DNA from: Torreya grandis | Lineage: Eukaryota; Streptophyta; Pinopsida; Cupressales; Taxaceae | Assembly (NCBI GenBank): GCA_037957365.1 | Contig: JARHVA010006306.1 | Coordinates: 1-64,000, forward strand | Length of the DNA: 64,000 nucleotides | Direction: 5' to 3' | Shown: in pieces, positions 48,954-62,075 of the stretch | Layout: every line of letters starts with the position of its first letter | Numbering within the stretch: position 1 is the first letter of the stretch | The notes under the pieces: generated by a model | What the model was told of the DNA's origin: nothing | Databases searched by the model: none | The model's input: only the letters and a program-made list of their open reading frames with translations | Position numbers and translations under genes: made by a program

Positions 48954-51855
48954 TGTTGGAGTGTTGTAAATGATTTCACGATGATGTAATAGAGGTTTTA
49001 TTATGAGTGGATAAATTTTCTTTATATTTTAAGTGATAATGACAAAGTGTGTAATGTGCTTGTCCTAGTATGTTTGAAGGAGGCTTGGTTGATCTTCAGT
49101 TTTATCATGGATAGAGGTGTTCAGGGATGAGTATGGAATATTGAGAATGTGAAAGGGGTATTATAAGAGGTTTTATATTATTTGGGTGTTTTTTTTAATG
49201 ATTTTATTTCATCTGGTTGATCATTGCTTTCATCTAGACTTTTTGGGTCTAGTGGCAGAGAATTTGAGTAGGCAATTTGTTGACATCACCATTACTACAT
49301 GTGGATGTGTCAGCAGGAGTTGGTCATATGGTTGTGATATAATTTATTCTTATTTTCTATGAACTAAATTATAAGTCATGTTATTAATTGAAACATAATA
49401 TATTCAATTGAAAAGTTAGGCTCCCAAGCAGTTTGATAGTCTTTTCCCATACTTAGCCAAATTTTGATGAGGCAAAAAAGAGTCGAGTAAGAATTTTAAT
49501 GTTGTTATATTTTGAACATGTGAAGGTGAGAGGACAAAATGATCATATGTATTTTTTTAGTTTTCTTATTAATTATTTTTATCTAAATTTTAGATCATGC
49601 AATGAAGTGCATCAAAAGATATGCATGTGCAAAGTTGGCCTTCCAGGTAGTTCATGACATAGTTGGCTCAGTGGTAGAAAAAATATAGGTAGATTAATGG
49701 AGTTATATCTCACACATGTGACGGTTTCAAGATTATTTTGACACATGTTTATATTATTATATGTGAAGATATCATATGGTATAAGTTTTATATCATTAAT
49801 CTAAGCAAAGTAAAAGTTATTGAGGTCCAAAGTTGGCCTTTTAGGTAGATAAACAATGGTCACCTTAGTCAATTTTACAAGAGTTAATATTCAAGAGCAA
49901 ATGGAGATCCAATGATGCATGAGAGATCATATAGATTTATTTATGATTCATATTAATTCAAATGGGTCAAATTTTTCATTATTTAATGAATCTAAAGATC
50001 AAGCTCCTTAAAAAAGGATTAATAAATTGTATTTATTCCAAGATGTTAGGATGTAGTGAGATAATGCCAAGTGTTCGATGTTTAACATTGAGTAGAGATA
50101 AAGATTGAGATTATTATAAGGATAAATAGTGAGTGGGTGTTCATAATAATTGATATAAATTGTTCAAATTAAATTTAATAGGTCAAAGTGATAGTTTTCT
50201 AGCATTGTTAAAACAAGGACAAACTTGAAGAGATCAATGGTGCACATTGAGTCAAGATTGTAAGATTGCACGAGATGAGGTCAATTGTTCAAAGTTTAAC
50301 ATTTGGAAATTAGTAAAATATGAACTTAATTTAAAATAATATTTATGGTGCACATTTAATCTAAATATGTGAGGACATGATATGTGATCAAAGTGGTCAA
50401 TGTTTAACTGTGATTGTTTGAATTCAAATATTTGAATTTAATAAAGGAAAACCTAGTGCTCTATATTTTAGCTATAACTTTTGATATATGAATAACTTGA
50501 TCATTTTTTAAAAATAAAATATTTATAGGAATCTAAAAATCATTTTTAAATATATATTTGACGTTTTGAAAGTGTGTACAATCAAATTTATGAAGGTTTA
50601 AATTTGACTATGTTTTTGTGTTTGTTTTGTAAGTGGCCTGAGAAGGATAATTGAGCTTGTGTTGATGTTGTTTAGTGTTTCATGTTGAATTATCTATTTG
50701 AGAGTGTTATATAATCCAAAAGTATAATTTTTATGTATTTTGTATGTTTGATCAATCTATATTGAGTATGAAAAATGCTTAAAAGGTTGACTATGTATTT
50801 GTTCATTTTGTCCTTATAAACAAGGCTAATATTTGAGTTGTTTGAGGTTGCACAAAAGAGTTAAATGATGACTATAAGTATTTGAGGATGAATAAGGGTT
50901 AATTTATAATGTACCTATGCATTTTTAAGTAGTCTTATGTTATTTTTTTGCTTTATAATGTGTTAAATGGGTGAATAACTATACATGAGACTTATAAGAG
51001 CAACAAGGGCTTAATTGAAAAGTGTAGCTACTTAAGGGTGACCTATAAGTGGTTGGATAACTTGTGTGGATGGTATTGAGATGTGTCTCAATTAATATAG
51101 ATACCGTAAGGTTTAATTCATTCTTATTGGCCAACCAAGATGGTGATAATCATGAAGGCTCTATAAATAGTGAAACCAAATGAGATAGCTTCTAGACTTG
51201 TGTGAGGAAGTTAGATATGTGAGATATGAATAAAAGGAGAGAGTGGGTTCCTAGTGGATGAGTTGAAGATAAGAACAAATTTAGGACTATTTATATGACC
51301 TATAGGTCAGAACTATATTGGTAGAATAGTGTTCTTATAGATTGAGTGTAAGTGAAGGTGAAGAGAGATAATTAGAGGTCCATCATTAGGTGTTGAAGAC
51401 ATCATTTCAATGGTGGATGTGTTTATAGGTGTTGTTATGGTAGCTTAACATATAGTAGGGTTTTAGCCTCCTTACAAGGTGAAAATTGATAAAGGTCTAG
51501 TTATTGTGGTAACTCAGCTAGATAGGTGTAATATCTCCTTATGGGATTGCAATATCACTAAAATTAGGAATGGTAGTTAATTAATTATTTGAAAATTGGT
51601 TCTTGTTATTATAGGGTAGTATTACAATTATAGGTTCTATTTGGTTTTATCCCACAATAGGGTTTCTCACATATGTCATGTGTTATGTTCTTTATCCTAA
51701 ATTGTCTCTCTTATTCATTGCTATGAATGGTGTGTACACTTCACGAATGCTTATGGTATCTGATTAAGTGTTTGTAAGGATTGAAATTGAAGTTGAATTA
51801 TTTGAGCTCATTGACTCACCCCCCCCCCCCACCCTTACTGATTATACATTTAATA
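48954..51855 (+). repeat. 5' LTR of element U
   Basis: It is a direct copy of 55957-58820. It begins tgttggagtgttg and ends near ttaata, where the other LTR has ctaaca. A run of 12 C at 51819-51830 lies just before its end. C-rich ends of this kind are common in plant copia LTRs. Confidence 0.88.
51161..51170 (+). promoter_or_regulatory. TATA box in 5' LTR of U
   Basis: The sequence ctataaatag is identical at 58153-58162 in the 3' LTR. An inverted CCAAT (attgg) lies about 35 bases upstream in both copies. Confidence 0.7.
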
Positions 51856-51857
51856 AT

Positions 51858-51869
51858 TTTTATCATAGT
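51858..51869 (+). other. Decayed Met-tRNA primer site of U
   Basis: The bases tttatcatag keep TATCAnAG of TGGTATCAGAGC, two bases after the LTR end. Its position is right but two to three bases have changed. Confidence 0.45.
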
Positions 51870-51954
51870 ATGTCTTTTGGTAAAGGCTTAACATCTTGAA
51901 GGTGATCTAAGTTACAATATAGCTAGTCATCAAGGAGGTTTATCTACTAAGCAA

Positions 51955-53690
51955 AACCAGTGTTCAAGGGATCTAATTATGATTTTTGGAGTAAAAGGAT
52001 GAGGACATACTTTATGTACCTAGGGTTTAATGTATGGTAATATATTGAGGATGTTTATGTTGAACCTACTAGTCCTCCATCTAGTGTTATAAATAAGAAG
52101 TTGTTTGAGAATAACTCTAAGGTAATGAATGCCATCACTTGTGGTCTTATATGGACTGAGTTCACCAAGGTAATCCAAAGTAAATTTGATAAAGAGATAT
52201 GAGACAAAATGAAGATCATCTATGAATAATATTAGAAGGTCAATCTTGTTAAGTTGTAGACTCATTAAAGGTAATTTAAAATTCTCAAGATGAATGAAAA
52301 AGATTATGTGGCATCATTTTTGTAGAGAGTTGATGAGATTATGAACATTATCACAGGTCTTGGAGAGAACCTTAAAGAGGATACTATATTTCAAAAGGTA
52401 TTAGGTCTCTATCCCTTAATTTTGACCCAAAAGTATCTACTATAAAATAAAGTTATGATATTACTTAGTTGAAGATGGATCAATTACATGACACCCTTAC
52501 TGCCTATGAGATGAGGAAGAATGATGATATACAACCAAAGAAGGAAAAAACATTCAAGACATAAATGAAGCCAAATAATAAGTTCCAAGGTAAGAAATCT
52601 AAATGAGATGACATATCTGATATTGATGAGGATAAACTAATTGCTTTGATTACTAGGAAATTGAGCATTGGCTCAGGGAAATATAAGGGTAAACTACCCT
52701 TCAAATGTTTCAACTATGGAGAGATAGGACATTTTTATCATAAGTGCACTCATAATCATGAGAAGAATGATAATGAAGAGCATGTTAAAGGTCAAAATGA
52801 AGACAATAATATATACAAGAAGAAAGGATTTATAAAGTATAATAATAAGAAGTCCTTCAAGAATAACAAGAGTCTCTATACCAAGGAAGATTGAAGCTCA
52901 TCAAATGAGAGTGAATATAGTGACTCAAAATATGATCATGAAGATGATGGTCTTGTTGAAGATGAAACTATGTTCATGTTTGAGAAAGGAAGTTTCTTAC
53001 ATCAAAAGGATTCTATTTGGAGTGATTTAGATGATGATGAAGATGAGGTGGACTATGAGACTACTTTAATAAATTCTCTTAAATAACTAAAGATTAAGAA
53101 TAATATAAATAATAAGATGAATTCTCAAATAAAATACTATAAGGATCAATTTAGTGTGTTTGAAGCAAGAATGAATGAAGACACCAAGGATCATGAAGAT
53201 ATAGTCAAGCATCTCAGTTATCAATTGGAAATCCTATCTACAAGCCTAAAATCTAAAGAAGAAGAATGTTCAAGGTATGTTTTTGAAAATGAGTCTTTAA
53301 TATTTGAATTAGAGAAGACATCTAGTAAATTGAAGACATTTGTGAGATTTGAAAAGAGATCAAGTGATCTAGATAATATTTTGAGTGGTCATAATCATGC
53401 TAGTGATAGAACTAGTCTTAGATATGAGTAATATCAAAAGAATGTAACTGAAGACAAGATGAAAACTAATTTGAACAATAAAAATCATATTTTGAAGACA
53501 AATCATTAGATAAGGAATGAAGGTATTGGCAGAATGAAGATAAATCATATCAGATAGCCAAATGTCATGAGGAATACATGTTTCAATGGTTATTATTTCA
53601 CATGTAATCAATTTGGTCATAAATCTAGAGAATGCAAGAGACCTGTTAGAAATGAGTTTGAATGAAACTATGATGGTAGTCATTAGTCAA
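51955..53690 (+). pseudogene. gag of element U (copia type)
   Basis: Frames from about 51999 on read YFMYLGFNVW, KVMNAITCGL and MNEKDYVASF, like UBN2-type copia gag. A first zinc knuckle reads CFNYGEIGHFYHKC (52706-52747), where the second cysteine is Tyr. An acidic Lys-rich region follows, then a predicted coiled coil at 53117-53431 ending KRSSDLDNILSGHNHA, like the SSxxLDxIL motif of SIRE-like gags. A second knuckle reads FTCNQFGHKSRECKRP (about 53587-53645). Gag packages the RNA. Stops split the frame several times, and the Tyr change would weaken zinc binding. Confidence 0.8.
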
Positions 53691-55943
53691 AAGGTGTGAA
53701 AAAAGTTCTTCGAATATCTTGATATGGGACACTTTGAAAACCATTATCCACATAAGATTAGACAAGGTGAGTCATCTTAAAAAAGAAAAGGTTATTTGGT
53801 TTTTCATGACATATGACACATTTTAAGATTATATCCAAAAAAGATAAGAAAAAATAGGTTTTCATCAATGAGTATGGTTTGCTAAAACTATTAAAAAAAA
53901 ATCACATTACTATATTCTGCAAACAAAGGCCTATAAGTCAAAATAGTTTCAATGAGGTTCTTGAGTGCAATATAGAAGGTAAGTTAACTCATGGAGACCA
54001 AAGGTGGTAAGTGTAAGTCATGATGGATTTGTAGGTCCAAGTAATCTATTTATTATGGTAGAGAAATATATAAAATTTGAAAAGTGACAAGAGCTCTCAT
54101 TGTCTACTCATGTTAAGATTGAAGATACCAAGTTCAAAGAGAAGATCAAGGTGCTAATTGAGGCTAGTTCTGAGGTGAGTATAGATCCAAGTTAAAATTT
54201 TATGATTTTTTAGAAAGTATCATTAAAATAAAATCAATTATCATTATCTAGTGATGAGCTTCTAAGATGCAAGGAATATTTTATAGATGAAAAGGTATAT
54301 TATGAATCTATGTTGTCTCCATGTATTGTCAATCCAATCATAGAAGAGAAGGAGAATGTTGTAGTGCTTGAGCATGTTTCTTCTCTTAAGCCTACAAAGA
54401 ATAAGAACTATAAGTATCATATGACCAAGGAGGAGAAGGAATATGAGGAGTTGTGGGAAACTCCTGATTTCACATTATTTTAGGATATTGTGAAGTAGGA
54501 TGTCTCTACTTATGCTTCTTAAGAGACATTTTTTTTAGAGAAACAAGTTTCAGTGTTCAATATTATAATGCTAATATGTATAGACACTTTTTTAAATTAG
54601 ATAAGTTCTTTGGTTAAGGGGAAACAATAAGATCATGAGATTGTTTCAAATATTTATGAAAGAGCTATTATGCAGGGTGAGAATGGGTGTTTCTATATGA
54701 CATAATGAGATTGATGAAATGTTAAGAAGAGTTTGATGCTTAGAAAGGTCTGTACACTAGTTTGTGATGTGTTTTAGGTATTTTTCTGTCTTGATGATCC
54801 TATTTGTGCCAATTGAAGATTTTTTAATTCTCTCCATTTTCTTAGTATTTGTCTTAATAACAAGTAGGCCTAAAATGGGTTATAATAATTCAATGTTCCC
54901 AAAGGTATGTAGGCTCAATTTTTGGTCCAAAAGTGTGTGAGATTATCTATAGGTGTACAAGAAGCTTTAGAGGAGTGCATTGAGCCAAAGGATGTTTGTT
55001 GACTCTTTTTGTTTAGAGATTCTATGTTTTTGGGACATGCTATAAAAGTGGTTTGACTTATGGTTTAAGGTATGAGGATTCTTACTTAGTTGAATGGGAC
55101 AAATGGGTTGTCAAAAAAATCTTCATAGAGATATGAAGGTTTTTTTTAATATATTCAAGTTTTTGTCAAGATAGAAGCCTAATTGGCTAGTAGGTTTGTG
55201 AAGGAAGTATGCTATAGAGGATGAGCTAGGTGATGAAAATTTGTGTGATTGAGGGGGTAATATGAAAATGCTCTAGATATGAAGTTTTATGTCTTGAAGT
55301 TATGTCTATAGAAATTTTTGAACTCTGAAAGTTTTAGGTAGGGCTACGAGGAGGCTAAATAAGCTTGGTGTGAAGAAGAGTGTCTTTTGATCAAATTATA
55401 AAAAATATCAAGGCATGAGTATTTAAATGTGATTTTTTAGGTTGGTTTTGTGCATGTTTCCTATTCGGTGAATTTCATGAAGTTCTATTGGTGGTCCTTG
55501 AGGTGGCTTGAGAGAAGAGGCTAGTAAGCCTATGTGGTGATTATTCATAGTGTATCAAGATCTAAAGATGATAAAGATGTGAAATGGATAAAAAATATTA
55601 GGGGGAGTCCCTATCAGATATTTTTTGGTGAGTTCCATCAGATTTATATATCTTTTGTGTGTTCTTTCTACATTGGTTGCAGTACTTCGTTGAAAAGAGT
55701 GTTGGCATGGAGCAAGAAGAAGTTGTCAAGGCAAAGAAAAGTTAGTCTCAAGGTAATAGGGATTTTGTATCATATTTATAAGGTAGTAATATCCTATTGG
55801 TAGTATTTTTAGGTGCTCAAGATCAGTTGGTTCCCACTTTTTCATTATGTGAAAGGGGGAGAAAGTTCATATTGTGGAGTGCTTAAAGAGAGAGAAGGAA
55901 GGTGAACTGTATATTGCTATACGATGGTTGTTAACATAAATGA
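53691..55943 (+). other. Region of U where pol should be
   Basis: One frame between about 54060 and 54490 is fairly open and acidic (HMTKEEKEYEELWETPDF), and another lies at 55534-55803. Neither matches protease, integrase or RT. It may be severely decayed pol or captured sequence. The origin is unknown. Confidence 0.4.
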
Positions 55944-55956
55944 CAAAGGGGGATAT
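55944..55956 (+). other. Polypurine tract of element U
   Basis: The bases caaagggggatat lie immediately before the 3' LTR, whose start is altered to cattggag. Plant copia elements typically read caaagggggagat followed by TGTTGG here. Confidence 0.75.
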
Positions 55957-58820
55957 CATTGGAGAGTTGTGAATGATGTCATGGTAATATCATGGAGGTT
56001 TCCTAGTGAATGGATGAAGTGACTTGATAGTTTAAGTAATAATGAAAAAGTGTGCAATGTGCTTATCCTAGTATGTTTGAAGGAAGCTTGGTTGATCTTT
56101 AGTTTTGGAATGGCTAGAGGTGTTTAGGGATGAGTATGGAATGTTGAGCATGTGAAAGGGGTATTATAAGAAGTTTTATATTATTTTAGTTTTTTTGTAC
56201 ATGAGTTGATTTCATTTTTTTATCATTGTTTTCATCTAGATTATTTGGGTCTAGTGGCAAAAAATCTGAGTAGGCAATTTACTAACATCACCATTGCCAT
56301 GTGTCAATGAGTCAGTGGGAGTTAGTCATATGTTTGTGATCATATTTTTTCCTAGTTTATATGTGATCAATTAAATTTCATGTGATGAAGTTTAAAATAA
56401 TATATTCAAGTGAAAAGTTAGGCTCCTAGGTAATTTGATAATGTTTTCCCATACTTAGCCAAATTTGCATGAGGCAAGAAAAATCCAAGTAAGAATTTTG
56501 ATGTTGTTAGATTTTTCACATGTGAAGGTGAGAGGATAAGATGATCATATGGGTCTATTTAATTTTGTGGATATTTTTTTTGTGCTAAATTTTAGATCAT
56601 GAGATGAACTGCATCAAAAGATATGCATGTGAAAAGTTGGCCTTCCACACAGTTCTTGACATAGTTGGCTCTATGGTAGGAAAAAACTAAGTGAGAAGAT
56701 TAATGGAGTTATATATCACATGTGCAAAGGTTTTAGGAGTAGTTTGATTTTTTTTTTAATTCTCCTATGTGAGAAGATCATATGGTCTAAATTTTAGATC
56801 ATGAGTTTAAATGTAACAAAAGTTATTGAGATCTAAAGTTGACCTTCCAAGCAGATAAGCAATAGTCCCCTTAGTCAATTTTGCAAGAGTTAAAATTTAG
56901 GCCCAAATAGAGATCCAAAAATGCATGGGAGATCATAAATATTGATATATGGTGAAAATTAAGTCAAATGTGTCGAATTTTTCATTGGTTAATAAAGCTA
57001 AATATCAAGCTCCTTACAAAAGGATCGATGGAGCGTGTTTATTCCAAGATGTCAAGATGCAACAAGATGGTACTAAGTGTTTGATGTTTAATGTTGAGTA
57101 GAGATAAAGATAAATCTTATTAAAAGGATAAATGGTGAGTGGGTATTCATATTGATTGATATCAATAGTATGAATTAAATTTAAGAGGTCAGAGTGATAT
57201 TTTCCTAGCATTTTTAAAGCAAGGAAAATCCCACAAAGATCAATGGTATGCTTTGATTCAAGATTGCAAGATTGCACGAGATGAGGTCAAATATTCAAAG
57301 TTTAACATTTGGGAATTAGAGAAATATGAATTAAATTTATAATAAGATAAATGATGAACATTTAATATAAAAATATGAGGACATGCAATGCGATCAAAGA
57401 GGTTGATGTTTAACTTTGACCATTTGAATTTAATAAAGGAAAAAACTAGTGCTCTGTATTATGGATATAAATTTTGATCTATATAGAATTTGATCATGGT
57501 GTAAAAATAATAGAATTAAAATACTCCAAGGATAATATATAAATATATGTTTTAAGGCTTAAATTTTTTTAAATTAAAAGTGATGAAGGTTCAAATTTTA
57601 CTATGTTTTCATCTTTGTTCCACAAGTGACCTGACAAGCATAATTGAGCTTGTGTTGATTTTGTTTCAATGTTTCATGTTGATATAGCTATTGGAGAGTG
57701 TTTTATAATCTATGAGGAAATATACATGAATTTTTGAGGTCTTATTAATCTATCTTGAGTATGAAAAATGCTTAAGAAGTTTATTATGTATTCATTCATG
57801 GTGTCCTTATGAACAAGGCTAATGTTTGAGTTGATTGAGCTTACACAAAAGAATGTAATGATGACTTTAAGTAATTGAGGATGACTAAAGGGAAATTTAG
57901 AGTAGACATATGCATTTATAAGTGGTTATATGTTCTTATTTTTCTTGATGATGTGCTAAATGGCTAAATAGGTCTCCATGAGACCTATAAGAGCTAGAAA
58001 GGCCTAATTGATAAGTGTGGCTACTTAAGGGTGACCCATGAGGTTATGGCTGACATATTTCAATGTTATTGAGTTGTGTCATAATGAAGATAAATGCATT
58101 AAGGACTAAGGCATGCCTATTGGCTGACCAAGATGGTGACAATCATGAAGGCTCTATAAATAGTGAAACTAAAAGAAATGGTTTCTAGACTTGTGTGAGG
58201 AAGGTAAATGTGTGAGTTATGGAACAAAGAAGAGGGTGGGTTCTTAGTAGATGAGTTAAAGATAAAAATAGTTTGAGGAGTATTTGTATGATTTTTAGGT
58301 CATAATTTTATTGTTAAAATAGTGATCTTGAATATTGAGTGTAAGCAAAGGTGAAGAGAGATAATCAAAGGTCCATCATTAGGTGTTGAAGATATCAGCT
58401 CAAAGGTAGATGTGTTCATAAGTGTTTTGGTAGCTTGACATCTAGGGGGGTTGAAGCCTCCTTAAAACTTGCTAAAGGTTTAGTTTTTATGGTAGATCAA
58501 CTAGATAGGTTTAGTATATCCTTGTGGGATTGGAGTCTTACTAAAATTAGGAATGGTAGTTCCTTAATCAGTTACATATAGTCTAAACTAGTTCTTATTT
58601 TTATAAGATAGTAGTCTAATTACAGGTTCTAATTAGTTTTCTCCCACAAGAGGGTTTCCCACATATGTCATGAGTTATGTGCTTGATCTTGCATTATCTC
58701 TCTTTTTCATTTCTATGAATGATTTTGGTATCTAATTAAGTATTTTTAAGTATTGAAATTGAAGTTGGATTATTTGGGCTCACTAACTTACCCCCCCTCT
58801 TAGTGATTGTACCTCTAACA
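55957..58820 (+). repeat. 3' LTR of element U
   Basis: It is a direct copy of 48954-51855, with a retained TATA box at 58153-58162, a C run at 58791-58797 and the end acctctaaca. The flank acttg is a probable target-site duplication. Confidence 0.88.
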
Positions 58821-58839
58821 ACTTGGCCCTATCATGCCT

Positions 58840-60810
58840 ATCTTGTGGCCTAACCATGCTACCCATAGATGTTTGGCGCTACCCCCTATGAATTATATGC
58901 TATAATGATGTATTATTTGATCTCAAACTTGTTAATTGTCCCTATAAGTTGGACACATAGGCATACACCTATCTAATTTTAACAATAGTATCCATATGTG
59001 TTTCTCTCTCCTAAGACAAGGCATGCTAGGATTTCTCCTCTCTTGATTACACCCCTATTGATGGATGAAATCCATACTCATGTGTTTTTAAATATCTTAT
59101 GGCCTCTCCAAATAGTATAAAACAACCTACCTAAGTTGGGGTGGATAGTAACATAGGATCATCTAGTGTGGTGGGGTCATATGGAACCAACACCCCATCC
59201 AAAATGTCATGGTGCATAGCCATAACTAGGGATCCCCATCTGACCTCCTTTGTTATTAGATATATAAAATAAAAACTAAATAGATATTATATCATATATA
59301 TATCTTAAGATACATCTATTTAATATCATCACATAAAAATAATATTCTATATCAAAACTTAAATCAAAATTATAACATTTCTCACTAGTATTGGTATCAC
59401 CAACCACCATCTCCCCATCTACTCACCCACTGAGCACCATCTCTCCATTTGGTCACCCCATAAGTTCTTCCTTCATAGATTACCTCCATAGAAAGGTAAA
59501 TATAAGAGTCACCACTCATGCATTTAGTGACCCTCTCTTAAGAGGTATCTCTATAGACCAACTCTATCCTTGAATAACTTCTAGGTCATCTTATGCTATC
59601 ATCCTCACCTATGCCTGATATCACTGGAAGTGCCTATATATATGGTGTGGATGATGTGGTCACTATTGATGCTATTATGGTTCCTATTTTGGTTCCTTAT
59701 ATTTCCCTATATCCACATCCATGGTATCCCCTCCATCCACCTAATGTTGTGCTCAACCATTCCATGGTTTAGCACATAGAAGACTAATTAGAGGTATATC
59801 AATTATTACTCCTCCTCCTTATCTCCCCCTCAGATCTATATCATGTAATGCCCAATAAGTATCCAATACTTGAGGGAACATTGGGTGTGGGAGTCTGACC
59901 TTCCTTGGAAAGTGTGCCACTAAATATGGATCTACCCATGAGTTATAGTGGCCTATGATTTGCACCCGTGTTAGCCCTATCACCATAGTCAACCAACTAA
60001 GCCAAATAGTAACAATGTGTATATAAAGATGTCAATTATATCCCATAATGTGATAGTATACAATTTTGGGATGTGGGTTATAGCTCATGCTACATGGTCT
60101 TATCTCCATCTCATCACCTGAGGTAACCTATCATTAACCACGTGGGGCAACTTGACTAGTTGATACATAAGAAACCTCTCATATATATAGGCACTCAATA
60201 CAACAATGGGACCCATGATCTTCTTCCCTCAAGAAAACATCACATACATATCATGCATGATCTGGACCCACATGATAGCCCTAATATCATATAGTGCTTC
60301 CTGATCTAATATCAACTAACACAAGGCTATTGTGTATAATGGTACCTTGCCATCCAACTTATGACATAACACTCATGTTGTCACACATTCAATCATGGTT
60401 TTTTAGATGTCCATAATATGCATGATATATACATCAAACAAGCTAACCCTCAATCCAAGGTATATACTATCTAAGAATGTCACCCACCAAGCTAGTTCTT
60501 ACATGTCCTCCATATCATCTAGTGTCCCTATGATCACTAGTGTCCCTCTTATTAGTAGTCCCAACAAAGCATGGACATCCTCTAGCATGATACCCACCTC
60601 TATGGTTACCCCATATAAAATGCATAATTTTTTTTTGATCAACCATTCCCATCCTCCAAGGAACATGACAATGATATCAAAATTAAGTGTGATGTGCCTC
60701 ATCTTCATGATGCCTCCAAATGCTAGTGTAACTACCTGTACTCTATCCTTGTCTGTCAATCACTCTAGTAGATCTGGTAGACATGATGCATCTATCAATC
60801 ACCAATAAAT
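58840..60810 (-). pseudogene. Plant mobile domain (PMD / MAIN-like) pseudogene
   Basis: An open piece at 60499-60759 reads VTLAFGGIMKMRHITLNFD, then FLGGWE and VGIMLEDVHALLGLLIRGT. This fits the PMD hallmark of a W motif followed by xxTLxDVAxLLGLPIxG. Downstream on the minus strand come GPIVVLSAYIYERF (about 60175-60215, like GPLLLLQxWAWERxP), then WVDPYLVAHFPRKV and LDTYWALHDIDLRGR (about 59830-59950). All are in PMD order. PMD proteins (MAIN, MAIL1 and phosphatase-7-long-form-like) act in the plant nucleus, and the domain is often carried by transposons. Stops and shifts make this copy dead. It lies beside U's insertion site, in a stretch that may be part of T's LTR. Confidence 0.7.
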
Positions 60811-62075
60811 TTGGAATATATAAAAAATATAACAACAAAGGATGTATCATACCTCTATGTTACATAATCAAAATAAATTCTTAAAATTTCAAAATAATCA
60901 ACTTGTTTGATTTAGTTTGTCAATTTTATATATAATTGACCTATTTAATACTAAATCAGCCCTATATTTTACTTGTGATGTTATATCATCCCTTTTAATT
61001 TACTACTATATTAGCCACACCAATACTAGATTGGCCACCTTCTTTCCTTGTGATACTATATCAACCCTATTATACAAAGTGAACCTCTTTTAGAGACACT
61101 ACATTGGCCTTATCAAAAAAACTATGTCAGCCCTAATCTAATTAGTCAGCCTTATCTCTCTTACCAGTTAAGTCATCACACTACTATGTAGTTGGCCTCC
61201 TATTATCATACTAACTTGACCCACTTCTATGTGTTGGGGCTTGTCATTCTCCCTCATCTTATAGACTAAGTCGACTAGGTCAAAAAAATTCATCCATAGT
61301 GGTGAATTTTTTCCCATTTACTATAAATGTCTTCGAAATTTATTGGTATGTCTTATTCCTACATAATACCACATTTTACCCCTAATTTTACCAAATAATT
61401 CCTATGGTTAATTTTGATGTCTAGATTTTTCCTACCAGTCACTTCTCTATATTTATATCAATTTCAAATCAAAATATTCAAAAACTTGAAATTTTGAGTT
61501 GCTTAGTTATGTTGTACTCATTGTGGCTGCTATGTGTCCTCCTTATCTCAGTTGTTATCTCTAACCATGATGGATCTTTGGTATCTAGCTCAGAATCTTA
61601 GAGATCTAATTTCTCATAATAGTAAAAATAACAAATGAATTATTTTTCACCCTATTCATATTCACTATTCAAAATAATTTACCTTTCAAATATTTACTAT
61701 CAAATTTTGTATTTTGATCATATATTTGTTTTTAATAGCTCTTTTTCTAAACCATAAAATGTTCTATAATCCTGACATTGTAAATAATCTTTTAATCTAT
61801 TATATGTCTATGTTGCAAAAAAATTTATTTTACATTTTTTTTTGCTAATCTCTATAGGTTCACCTAATGCTCCCTACATTGAACACCTTCACATTAATGG
61901 TATTTCCTTCTTTATCCACAATACTAAGGAAAATTTATGTGTTTTTTTAATTATATACTTTCATTTATCTTAATTTTTCTTTACTATAATTTATTTAGCT
62001 TCAATGTTATGTATTATTATGTTCTTTTCCTAAATCACCATCCCATGTTGCACTTATGAGACATGCGATGAACTT
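60811..62075. other. AT-rich spacer with repeated TACTA...CAGCC words
   Basis: No coding was recognised. At 60940-61200 variants of actatatcagccct recur roughly every 25-50 bases. Downstream the sequence joins repeat Z without a visible border. Confidence 0.5.

Larger units (their letters stand above)
48954..58820 (+). mobile_element. Copia-type element U with gag but no pol
   Basis: This 9.9-kb plus-strand element has 2.9-kb LTRs, a primer-site remnant, gag and a polypurine tract. The flanking pentamers are actag (48949-48953) and acttg (58821-58825), a likely target-site duplication with one change. The LTR start TGTTGGAG and the tract caaagggggatat before the 3' LTR are typical of plant Ty1/copia. 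The gag has the two-zinc-knuckle plus coiled-coil plan seen in SIRE-like copia. No protease, integrase or RT was recognised in the remaining 2.2 kb, so it would have been non-autonomous. Confidence 0.85.

Noticed and set aside
51758..51775. tatggtatctgatt as a Met-tRNA primer site of U
   Set aside because: The same word (ttggtatctaatt) occurs in the 3' LTR near 58720, so it is inside the LTR. The remnant at 51858-51869 is better placed.
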